DNA of 64,000 nucleotides from Nitrospira sp. CR1.1 (GTDB lineage Bacteria; Nitrospirota; Nitrospiria; Nitrospirales; Nitrospiraceae): NCBI GenBank assembly GCA_014055465.1, contig WIAF01000011.1, positions 90,295 to 154,294 of the forward strand, read 5' to 3'. Positions 17,548-25,537 of this stretch are shown here, in pieces (the stretch's first letter is position 1; every line of letters starts with the position of its first letter). Below the pieces are notes generated by a model. That model saw only the letters and a list, made by a program, of their open reading frames with translations. It was not told the DNA's origin and did not search any database. The translations under genes were made by a program, and so were the position numbers.

Positions 17548-20196
17548 TTGACTTCCTCTCGGCGGCAACGCGTGGCGGAAATCTTTTCCGCCACGCTCGA
17601 GAAATTTTCAGCCAACCTTCCCCCTCACTGGCTCACGTACGATTGGGTTCAAGGGTCTCTTTCCTGGCGCTCATTCTCACTTCCGGGCAGGTCGTTCGCC
17701 GCGCAAGGTTGGAAATTGCACGTATCGGCAGGGGCAGTCGAGGTTGCTGATATGTACTCGTTGGTCATCCCCCTTCTCCTACAATTCGAAGCCACCTTTA
17801 AGGTGGCCCGTAGTCTTAACGATGTTGTCTTCATTAATTCAGGGGATGGGGGCGCGCCCCAACTTGGAAAGGTGATGACCATCTATCCAGAAAGTGATGA
17901 CCATGCGAGAGACATTGTGCTGCAGATCGATCGCGTTTGGCCTCGAAGTCGCGGACCCGAAGTGCAAACCGATTTGCACATCCGCCCGGGATCGGCGGTC
18001 TCCTTGCGGTACGGAACGTTTGGTTCTCAGCCGATCATGGTCAACGAATCCGGGATATACGAATATGCGCTCTGTGGGTCAAATGGTACGTTGGTTGCGG
18101 ACATGCGGCAGCTGAATGGGGAGCAATCCAGACTTGCGCCGGTTCCGCCAGTTGATTGTTGTCGGCCTCGTCAGCCCCCGATAGAGCTTAATGTCCCCTT
18201 TGTCGTAAACGGGAAGGAGTTTGTTGCCCTAACGTCATTGAGCGTACGTCCTGGAAAGCAGATCTTTTTAGGTCTCGCAATCGACACGCTTCGAAGTGTG
18301 ATCATAAAGATCGGCATTCCTGGCGTTGCCGGTGATCACAGAGGTCTGGATGTCAGGGACAACTTGAAAAAAGAGTTTTTCGTTCTTTCCGCACTTTCAG
18401 ACAAGGAAGGGCTCGCGCCGAAACCGCTTGAGTGGTTCGAACATGAATGGCCGGTAGGGATTACAGAAGATTTTAGAGGGAGCACCATTGCAGAGCTAGG
18501 CCGCGAGCAGCAGATATCTTGCTTAGTTCTTCTGGCAAATGCCGTGGTTAGGTTGCATGGAGCCGGATTTGTTCACGGCGACATCAAACTTGAGAATGCA
18601 ATTCTGCGAGATCGCCGTGTAGGGCTGATCGACTTTGAGTTGTCGGAGCGAGAAGGAGACATCGCTGGTGTAGGGGGGACCAGGGGATATCTGGCACCAG
18701 AGGTTACGGCCGATGCTATAGCAACTTTTCCCCGTGACATTTATGCCCTAGGGATGTGTGTGGCGCATGCATGCCTCGGAATTCCGCCTGGATTATTGCC
18801 GGCCGGTATTGGGCGGGTTCAGGGCTTCCTAGAGATTGAAGGCTTATACCCGGCCCGCCAACTGATCCATGATTTCTGCCACACCGATCCTGCAGCTCGT
18901 CCGAATGCAACGGAGGCGGAAGCCGCAATCTCCGCTGGAATCAAGCTACGCTCATGGGAGCCGGTAGCCGATGGTCGGCCGAGTACGGTGGAGGATCTCA
19001 ACTGGTGTCGACGAGCAAGTATTGGAGCTGCGTCTTTTGTTGAGCGGTATTGGTGTGCCGAACAGCGAGGCGGCGGTTGGCGTAACGAGCATTTTATGAG
19101 CTCTTTCACTTGTGAGGGAATTAACATTGGCGCGGCAGGAATTGTCATCGGCTTGGCCACAATTGATGCGGCTCTTAATCGGTCGGATTTCAGCGGACAC
19201 ATGGACCAAGGCGCCAGGTGGTTGAGTAACCGGCCACCATTGAAAAAAGCTGTTGGAGTCTTCACTGGAAACGCTGGAGTCGCAATTGCTCTGGCTCTTA
19301 CCGGACGAAGACTTAATTCACAGGCATACCTTGTTGCAGCACAGGAACGGTTCGCATCAGCATGCACGAGCCCTCGCGAGACCGACTTGTTTTCAGGGAG
19401 TGCAGGGGTGCTTTGGGCAGGCTGTATCTTGAACGAAATCTTAAAGGAAACATGGCCTTTGGAATTGGCACATCGTGCCGTATGTCATATTAACGCATCG
19501 TCGAGTGATGTAGCAGGAATTCCAGTTTGGACGCTAGAGCCTGGGACGGACACCCCGTATCTTGGTTGCGCGCACGGCTCAGCGGGTGTTGCAATGGCGC
19601 TTGGCTGCTGGGGACGACGAGTCGGAGACCAAGACTGTGTCGAGACAGCAGTGGGGACATTCCAACAGATCGCCAAGCGTGGACGGACCGACAATGGACT
19701 GGCTTTGAAAATGGCCGTGAACTCCAATCGACATCATGCCGTGGGGAATTGGTGCCATGGGGTTGCCGGATATCTTTGGGCTATTCTGCAAGGTCTTGGA
19801 GATACACCTTCTCTTCGAGCGGAGATCGACTGGGCAGTCGATATTCTCCAAGATGAGCGGTCAGTGGGCACTCCAACTTACTGCCACGGTCTTTCGGGAC
19901 AGCTTGAGCTCTGGCGCATGCTCAGGGGAATACCTCGCTTTCAGAGACTTGCCGAAGCCCGTGCCGGGAAGGTGGCTCATGCCCTCCGCTGTGCCCATAG
20001 TAAACGAGGTGGAAACTGTCTATGGGTTTCTGACGATCCTGATGTGATCACTCCCGATCTCTGGGTTGGTTTTCTCGGACCTGCGACAGCGTTGGCGCTG
20101 CATGCTTCAGGGAGTCCTTGGCCTTTGCTATCAGCAGAATGGCTAACGACCTGTTCTAATCCAGACTCTGGTGCTGACGTGCCAGTGAGAGGGTAG
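17548..20196 (+). CDS. LanKC/LanL-like lanthipeptide synthetase
   Basis: An 882-residue three-part enzyme expected to phosphorylate Ser/Thr of a precursor, eliminate phosphate and cyclise cysteines onto the dehydro residues. Residues 1-210 resemble the N-terminal LanKC domain (GWKLHVSAGA, GKVMTIYPES and, near 155, SLRYGTF). Residues about 220-460 are a protein-kinase-like domain with H343-G-D345-x-K347-x-x-N350, D362-F-E (instead of DFG) and A383-P-E. Residues about 490-870 are a LanC-like cyclase with H676 (CAHGSAG) and zinc ligands C736 (NWCHG), C779 and H780 (YCHG). The TTG start lacks a clear ribosome site, so coupling to the peptide gene is likely. Kept zinc ligands point to class IV chemistry. 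Confidence 0.85.
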   Translation: MTSSRRQRVAEIFSATLEKFSANLPPHWLTYDWVQGSLSWRSFSLPGRSFAAQGWKLHVSAGAVEVADMYSLVIPLLLQFEATFKVARSLNDVVFINSGDGGAPQLGKVMTIYPESDDHARDIVLQIDRVWPRSRGPEVQTDLHIRPGSAVSLRYGTFGSQPIMVNESGIYEYALCGSNGTLVADMRQLNGEQSRLAPVPPVDCCRPRQPPIELNVPFVVNGKEFVALTSLSVRPGKQIFLGLAIDTLRSVIIKIGIPGVAGDHRGLDVRDNLKKEFFVLSALSDKEGLAPKPLEWFEHEWPVGITEDFRGSTIAELGREQQISCLVLLANAVVRLHGAGFVHGDIKLENAILRDRRVGLIDFELSEREGDIAGVGGTRGYLAPEVTADAIATFPRDIYALGMCVAHACLGIPPGLLPAGIGRVQGFLEIEGLYPARQLIHDFCHTDPAARPNATEAEAAISAGIKLRSWEPVADGRPSTVEDLNWCRRASIGAASFVERYWCAEQRGGGWRNEHFMSSFTCEGINIGAAGIVIGLATIDAALNRSDFSGHMDQGARWLSNRPPLKKAVGVFTGNAGVAIALALTGRRLNSQAYLVAAQERFASACTSPRETDLFSGSAGVLWAGCILNEILKETWPLELAHRAVCHINASSSDVAGIPVWTLEPGTDTPYLGCAHGSAGVAMALGCWGRRVGDQDCVETAVGTFQQIAKRGRTDNGLALKMAVNSNRHHAVGNWCHGVAGYLWAILQGLGDTPSLRAEIDWAVDILQDERSVGTPTYCHGLSGQLELWRMLRGIPRFQRLAEARAGKVAHALRCAHSKRGGNCLWVSDDPDVITPDLWVGFLGPATALALHASGSPWPLLSAEWLTTCSNPDSGADVPVRG

Positions 20197-20201
20197 CAAC
20201 A

Positions 20202-21038
20202 ATGGCGTTAATGGAGGAGCACCAGAACAAGTTTGTTGTTGATGGAGTGGTCTATGTCAATCATGCGCTCGATCAGCGAGGGATTGAGGCTGCTGAAAGT
20301 GCGTTTCGATGGACATTGGACCATCCGGGACCGGGAGCGCGACGCGTGTTGGCAGGCCGACCAGGTGCCTTCTTTCAGGATCATGCCAACCCGAATGCCT
20401 TTCCTGCTTATAGATCCCTTTTGATTGAAACATCTCTCTCTAAGCTGGTGGCGGATGTGCTTGGAACTCACAATCTTTGGTTGCTCTATGAACAGATCTG
20501 GCTCAAGGAAGGTGGTGAAACACTCGCCACACCCTGGCACCAAGATCTTCCATATGTTCCTATGAGCGGAGAGCATCTGGCTACGGTCTGGCTCACCCTG
20601 GATTCTGTCCGTAAAGAAGAGTCTCTTGAATTTGTGTGTGGATCCAATCGGGGACCTCTATTTAACCCCACAGCCTTTGATCCTAATGACTCGACCGCTG
20701 CGATGTTTGAAGATGGAGTGTGGATGCCTTTGCCTGACATTGAGTCAGAGCGTGCGAAATACGATATTGTTTCCTGGGCTATTGAGCCTGGCGATGTGAT
20801 CATCTTCCACCCTGCCATACTTCATGGTGGTGCGCCTACTCGTGCAGGAGAGAAACGGCGCACAATTTCGCTCCGGTTTTTTGGCGATCACGCCTACTGC
20901 GCTGCACGACCAGAAAAGGGGGTGGCGGAGGTGGACCGGCTGCTGATAGAGCAAGATACTGCCGATCCAATGAGGCAGATGGCCAAGCTTCAACCTGGCA
21001 CGCTGTTCCGTCACCCTGAATTTCACAAAGTGGTGTAA
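20202..21038 (+). CDS. Phytanoyl-CoA dioxygenase (PhyH) family hydroxylase
   Basis: A 278-residue Fe(II)/2-oxoglutarate-dependent oxygenase. The iron triad is visible as H113-x-D115 (TPWHQDLPY) and H208 (ILHGGAP), with a 2-oxoglutarate-binding arginine at 219/220 (GEKRRTISLRF). The gene starts five bases after the synthetase stop with a GAGAGGG site, so it belongs to the same operon. In peptide-biosynthesis loci PhyH enzymes hydroxylate side chains; here a Pro, His, Asp or modified residue of the peptide is a plausible but unproved substrate. Many relatives act on small molecules instead. Confidence 0.85.
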   Translation: MALMEEHQNKFVVDGVVYVNHALDQRGIEAAESAFRWTLDHPGPGARRVLAGRPGAFFQDHANPNAFPAYRSLLIETSLSKLVADVLGTHNLWLLYEQIWLKEGGETLATPWHQDLPYVPMSGEHLATVWLTLDSVRKEESLEFVCGSNRGPLFNPTAFDPNDSTAAMFEDGVWMPLPDIESERAKYDIVSWAIEPGDVIIFHPAILHGGAPTRAGEKRRTISLRFFGDHAYCAARPEKGVAEVDRLLIEQDTADPMRQMAKLQPGTLFRHPEFHKVV

Positions 21039-21051
21039 TTTCGTAATTCGA

Positions 21052-21135
21052 ATGGCTGATGACGACGTGCCAGGTTTAGCGCGGCCTCTCTCCGTGTTGT
21101 CTGAGTATGCGCATGAAAACTTAGCAGATGAATGA
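21052..21135 (+). CDS. Possible 27-residue peptide between the dioxygenase genes
   Basis: ATG at 21052, reading MADDDVPGLARPLSVLSEY followed by eight residues; its stop overlaps the ATG at 21132 as ATGA. There is no ribosome site, so translation would depend on coupling to the upstream gene. It could be a second tiny substrate, a leader peptide or noise. Confidence 0.2.
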   Translation: MADDDVPGLARPLSVLSEYAHENLADE

Positions 21136-21143
21136 GGGCAGTG

Positions 21144-22004
21144 ATGCGATTCTGCAAACTTGGCGAAACCCTTGGCGCCGAAGTAACGGGGCTTAACCTT
21201 CAGGCGCCTCATGGTCGACGAGAGATCGACCAATTGATGAAGAAGTGGTCTCGGCACGGTGTGCTGGTATTTCGTGGACAAAGGATCACCGATGAAGAGC
21301 AGGTGCGTTTCGCTCGTCGTTTGGGCCGTCTTGAAACGTTCACCCCGAGGAAGGAAAATGTTCCTTTTATCCCCGAGATCTTTCGTTCATCCAACACGGA
21401 TGAGTTAGGGCAGTTACTGCCGTCCCACGACGAACGAATCAAAATGCTGCGGTTGAATTGGCTATGGCACATTGATAGCTCTTATCGCGAATTGCCTATT
21501 AAGGGCGTAGTTCTGCGGGCTCTGCATGTAGCCGAGGAAGGCGGCGATACGATCTTTGCTGACAATGTCACTGCGTTTGAGAAACTACCTAGTGTCATGA
21601 AGAGACGTATCGAAAGTCTCAGGGCGATCCATAACTTTGCATATCTGGTCCGTCAGCAAGGAGATGATTTGCGCCCGGAGGAGGCGGTGAGTTTGCCGCG
21701 TACTGAGCATCCCCTAGTTCGTCGGCATGCAGATGGACGCCGATCGCTGTACCTGAGTCCGCCCTACATGGAAAAGATCGTGGGCTGGAGCGATGCCGAC
21801 AGTCACACCTTGATTCACGAGCTTATGGCCTGGGCCACGCAGGAAAATTTCCTTTTCCGCCACCGCTGGCTGCCGCATGATGTCATCATGTGGGATAACG
21901 CATGGACCATGCATCGCGTCACCCCGTACGATGTCACGCGCCACATACGTGCCGTACACGGGGTAACGATTCTCGGAGAGAAGCCCGTCCTTCCTCAAAA
22001 ATGA
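21144..22004 (+). CDS. TauD/TfdA-family Fe(II)/2-oxoglutarate dioxygenase
   Basis: 286 residues from the ATG at 21144, which has GAGGG five bases upstream; an ATG at 21132 is also possible. The iron-binding residues are H109-x-D111 (WHIDSSY) and distal H257 (WTMHRVTPY), followed by an arginine-rich 2-oxoglutarate contact (TRHIRAVHG). The N-terminus GETLGAEVTGLNL and SRHGVLVFRGQ are classic for the TauD fold. It is the last plus-strand gene of the lanthipeptide-type locus, 105 bases after the PhyH gene. A second tailoring hydroxylation is the simplest role, but taurine-like small substrates cannot be excluded from sequence alone. Confidence 0.85.
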   Translation: MRFCKLGETLGAEVTGLNLQAPHGRREIDQLMKKWSRHGVLVFRGQRITDEEQVRFARRLGRLETFTPRKENVPFIPEIFRSSNTDELGQLLPSHDERIKMLRLNWLWHIDSSYRELPIKGVVLRALHVAEEGGDTIFADNVTAFEKLPSVMKRRIESLRAIHNFAYLVRQQGDDLRPEEAVSLPRTEHPLVRRHADGRRSLYLSPPYMEKIVGWSDADSHTLIHELMAWATQENFLFRHRWLPHDVIMWDNAWTMHRVTPYDVTRHIRAVHGVTILGEKPVLPQK

Positions 22005-22132
22005 GCCTATTTCACGACTGTAGTATTCCTGCACGAATAACGACTAATACTTGTTGGGAAGCCTGGGATAATCCGTAATCGGTTTCCGATGCTCAACAGC
22101 CTCAAGGATGATCGTCCGTGAATCGTTGTGGG

Positions 22133-23794
22133 TTAGATTGCGTCATCTACCAACTGGGAAGTGAGCAACGCCAGTACCCCCAACACGAATTTATCATGGA
22201 TGTCCTGCCGATAGTACGATCCGAGCGCGTTGAAATAGGACGAGACTTGCGAAGCTGGGTCTTGCGTGTCTATGAGGAATTTGGATATCCGGCTTAGTTG
22301 TCTGAAATAGTCTCTTGGATTGGCAGTATGGTCGCGCTGAAGGTAATGGAGGCATCGCTGGCTTCGTAATTGAAGTGCGGTCTCCCGACAGGCGGACGCC
22401 ACCTCGCCGTAATTAAAGAGACCGACAGTGGCTGGGTAGTTATCAGTGATTTCGCTGTCTTCACGGTGGACTTGCAAGAACGCTTTCCCTGAGCTGATCA
22501 TCAGACTCGAGGTGGCTTGACCTTCAAATACCCCCGGAAGCGCACTTCGCGCAAAAAAGGCATTATAAACATCCCCCGGCACCGGACCAAGTAACGCCAC
22601 AATTACATCATATTGAGCCGCGCGATTCATCGTTGCTTCCAGGGATGATGCGATATCCATATAAGTTCCTTGAACGAAGTCGTAAGTTGACAAACAGACA
22701 AGTCTGGCCCCCTGTTCAATCCATGGCCCTACATGCCTTGCCGTTTCGCACACGAACCGGTCCAACATCTCTTGCGACAGCTCTCCCCTACCCATCACAC
22801 GAGCGTATTCTCGACCAAGAGCATTCTTGAACGCAGTGAGTTCAAAGTCCCGACTCACGAGATCGTCGGCAAAAGGAGACAACAGGGCTTCAAAGTGAGG
22901 GATGGCCGTCGGCTTATTGAAACAGCAGGCCATGATGGGCCGTCCAAGGACTTGTTGCGCGCCGAAAGCTGTGAATATTATGTTCAACGCGATTTCGGAA
23001 ATCTGATCACGAAACTGGTGGAGTCCGTAGAGGGGCCAGAGGCCAAGGCGAGTGTGCTCTTGCGACATTTGATAAACAGCGCGTGCATTCTTCGTGTTAA
23101 TTCGAAGGTCTTGATCAAAGTTTTGGGTGGTGGCATACCAATTCCAGATCTCCTCTGACACGTCGGCACATAAGGAAGGTGGAAACGTAAACGGAAGGCT
23201 CCGAAAAGATGAATGGGCATCCACCATATAAAACGACTGCCCCTGGGGTGTTTCAATCCTGGAGCTTGCGTAATAAGGATCAGCTTTCTTAGATGCGTGA
23301 TCGTCCCAGAGATATGGCTGGAGCCGAAGAAAATAGATGACTTTGAGCTCTCTAGCCAAGTTGATTGACATCTCATCCGCTCCACCGGTAAACCCCAGGG
23401 TCACTTCGTCCCTGAGTCGGTGACGATCGTTATAGGGAAGAAAGGAGATATGACGACATGGGCCGTAGGTGATCACTGATGCGGCTATTTTTCGCGGATC
23501 AACCCCCGGCAAGAGAACGGCTAGTTTGTGGGCCGTACTGTTCGGCGGCAGACTAGGGTTCTCGGCGAAGATAATGCAGAGTCGTCCCGCATAACCTGTT
23601 CGATCGATCAGTCGTCTCATGAGGTTTATTGAGGCCGCCTGATGACCAAAATGATGTGCCCCATCTACGAAAAAGCGGATTTCTTTTTGATCTTTGATGA
23701 GCGCGAACACGTCTTGCAGCACCCGCGTCGTCTCAGGATCGTCCGCCGTTTCCATTAGTAGGAAATTCTCAACAATGTGCCTAAAGTGTTCCAT
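22133..23794 (-). CDS. Unrecognised 553-residue protein, possibly GT-B-like
   Basis: A long soluble protein without signal peptide or membrane segments. An early Rossmann-like segment reads IRFFVDGAHHFGHQAASINL followed by a helix and GRLCIIFAEN. A later segment reads YDVIVALLGPVP and PGVFEGQATSSLMISSGKAF. That second segment resembles nucleotide-sugar-binding loops of GT-B glycosyltransferases, where a Glu in a P-x-x-x-EG context contacts the donor; this is an inference from pattern only. The gene converges on the dioxygenase genes and has its own promoter, so involvement in the peptide pathway is uncertain. Composition appears AT-richer than the core genome, like the rest of this part of the island. 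Confidence 0.6.
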   Translation of the reverse strand: MEHFRHIVENFLLMETADDPETTRVLQDVFALIKDQKEIRFFVDGAHHFGHQAASINLMRRLIDRTGYAGRLCIIFAENPSLPPNSTAHKLAVLLPGVDPRKIAASVITYGPCRHISFLPYNDRHRLRDEVTLGFTGGADEMSINLARELKVIYFLRLQPYLWDDHASKKADPYYASSRIETPQGQSFYMVDAHSSFRSLPFTFPPSLCADVSEEIWNWYATTQNFDQDLRINTKNARAVYQMSQEHTRLGLWPLYGLHQFRDQISEIALNIIFTAFGAQQVLGRPIMACCFNKPTAIPHFEALLSPFADDLVSRDFELTAFKNALGREYARVMGRGELSQEMLDRFVCETARHVGPWIEQGARLVCLSTYDFVQGTYMDIASSLEATMNRAAQYDVIVALLGPVPGDVYNAFFARSALPGVFEGQATSSLMISSGKAFLQVHREDSEITDNYPATVGLFNYGEVASACRETALQLRSQRCLHYLQRDHTANPRDYFRQLSRISKFLIDTQDPASQVSSYFNALGSYYRQDIHDKFVLGVLALLTSQLVDDAI

Positions 23795-23956
23795 GTGGGA
23801 TGCACCAACTTCTCATTTGTGAGCAAAGGTGAGATTCGAGGCCCAACTGGTTATCATAGCGAGGGCGAATGAACAAGAGTGTGGTCGAATGACTGCTTCT
23901 CTTTTTGATCCGAGCCTTATCGGTCGGGTTCTACTCTGATACCACGAAAACCTGAG

Positions 23957-24415
23957 TCAAGAGTTTGGACCTCTCGTGCTGAAACGCCGCTCTCCCCGCT
24001 GCCGGGAATTGTGCCAGCGTTGAGTGTAATCAAGGATATCTTGGTCAACCTGGATATCTGTACCAAGTCTAAGGAGAGTTACCAGCGGTGATGGTGGGGG
24101 CGAGGAGCGGACTCTTTGCAGCCCGCTTGGAAAACTTCTCTGGTTTCCGATGCTGGAGCGCCCGATGACGGCTACGCTCGTGGTAGTCTCGCCGGCGCGC
24201 CGCGATGCGCGGTGAGGACACGAATCCGCTACCCGGAGCGCGGTGCGCGTGTTCCGATGACTCTGATAGCGACGTGTGGGATATCGCCGTTTCCACCAAG
24301 AGAACGTCTGTTCGGCAATCCCGAGGTGGCAGATCACATCGGCGATCGGGGCACCCAGCTACACCTGCTTCAGCACCGCCACGATTTGTTCCATGCTGAA
24401 GCGTTTCCGTTTCAC
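23957..24415 (-). pseudogene. IS3-family transposase OrfA remnant
   Basis: The minus strand from the GTG at 24415 reads VKRKRFSMEQIVAVLKQV, then an in-frame TAG at 24359-24361. It resumes as LGAPIADVICHLGIAEQTF and SWWKRRY, the start of an IS3-type helix-turn-helix OrfA. After about residue 50 similarity is lost and only scrambled frames remain. The element is dead and truncated at both sides. Confidence 0.75.
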
Positions 24416-24444
24416 GGCGTTCTCCTTTCCCCTACAGGGCGAGT

Positions 24445-24692
24445 GTGAGTGACGGTGCTGGCGCAACTGCCGTCTACACCTATGAGGCTGTGGACAACCT
24501 GCTCTCGGTCGACCGCCTCACACCCCCTGGCAGCGGCATCGGGATCTATCTCGTTAATCCAGTCGCTGGGCCGGTCATGCAATTTTGCCGAATACAAGGA
24601 TATGGAAAGGATATGGATTTGATCCGGTCGCCTCCAACAATGTCGTGAAGTTTAATGGGGTGACCGCCACGGTGTCGCTGGAGTTACGCTGA
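24445..24692 (+). pseudogene. RHS/TIG-domain surface protein remnant
   Basis: Frame one reads AVYTYEAVDNLLSVDRL, an RHS-type YD repeat (YTYDAxGNLLS). It continues into GPVMQFCRIQGYGKD, a damaged IPT/TIG Ig-like strand. After a frameshift near 24610 the other frame reads GFDPVASNNVVKFNG and TATVSLE before a stop at 24690-24692. It is a small leftover of a large secreted RHS/Ig-like protein and overlaps the vapC end by nine bases. Confidence 0.65.
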
Positions 24693-25100
24693 CCGTTTCC
24701 AGCTTTCGACGATGAGGCCAGGAATGCGCTGGAAGTGCGCGAGGTTGTTCGTAATCAACGGACGCTGCGCGTCCAAGGCGGTAGCGGCAATGAGCAGGTC
24801 TGCATCGGGCAGCAAAGCCCCCTGTCGATGGAGATCGCCGTATAACGTCGCCGCGCGCTCTACGACTTGGTCGGTGATCGGCAGAATGAGACTGGCCTGG
24901 CAGAGCAACGTGAAGGCCGCCTCTTGAGTCCGTGCCTGTTTCGCCTTCAGTCCCCGCAGGAGTTCATAGCGAGTGATAATCGAGAAGGCCAGCCGCTGGT
25001 GCTCCGCCAGATAGTTCCGCACCCGCTGCACGACGAGGGGATGTTGCTTGAGAAGTTCGGAGAGAATATCGGTATCGAGGAGGGCAGCCGGTTGCGGCAT
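24684..25100 (-). CDS. vapC: PIN-domain toxin, VapC family
   Basis: A 138-residue PIN-domain ribonuclease toxin. The acidic metal-binding set is visible: D9 (LLDTDILSEL), E46 (RYELLRG), D99 and D101 (LLPDADLLIAA). The length is normal for the family. The gene begins one base into the stop of the antitoxin gene (TAATG arrangement), typical of translationally coupled modules. It sits between degenerate mobile-element debris and the secreted repeat protein, so it may stabilise the island. The RNA target cannot be predicted. Confidence 0.92.
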   Translation of the reverse strand: MPQPAALLDTDILSELLKQHPLVVQRVRNYLAEHQRLAFSIITRYELLRGLKAKQARTQEAAFTLLCQASLILPITDQVVERAATLYGDLHRQGALLPDADLLIAATALDAQRPLITNNLAHFQRIPGLIVESWKRSA

Positions 25101-25336
25101 TAGGCAGCCGGCTCACGGAAGAAGTGCTGCCGATCCAACGCAATGGACTCGACCTGCGTGATCTCGTCGGTACTCAGTCCGTGATAGACCTGTGCGGCAC
25201 GCCGCAGAATTTCGTCCGCGCCAAGCGCGAGCTCGGTATCGATCGTGACCTGTACTTCCGCATCATCAGTCAACGCAAGAGGTTCCAACGGCTGTAACAC
25301 TCCGCCATGATAGCGGGCTTTGATTGTTTGTCGCAT
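25100..25336 (-). CDS. Antitoxin of AF2212/DUF104 type
   Basis: 78 residues when started at 25336, where a GGAGGG site precedes the ATG; a longer frame to 25360 has no such site. The N-terminal half (TIKARYHGGVLQPLEPLAL) is the small beta-barrel of DUF104-type antitoxins. The C-terminal half is the helical toxin-binding tail. It is coupled by overlap to the PIN toxin gene. It probably neutralises the toxin and represses the promoter of the pair, as in related modules. Confidence 0.82.
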   Translation of the reverse strand: MRQTIKARYHGGVLQPLEPLALTDDAEVQVTIDTELALGADEILRRAAQVYHGLSTDEITQVESIALDRQHFFREPAA

Positions 25337-25537
25337 CGTGGAGCCCTCCTCCGCCCTCACCCATCTGAATTAGTGAGCTAGCCGCTCCCATTCTACTCAA
25401 ACCGGACCCAAATCTCACCACTTGTCGCAAGATCGCCCCTCAGCCTACAAAACTTACTGGTTTGTCGCTGTTCCCAACGAACTGTCTCGCCAGAGGGGCT
25501 CACTTCAGTTTTCACCGACGAAGAAGGTGGGGAGAGG

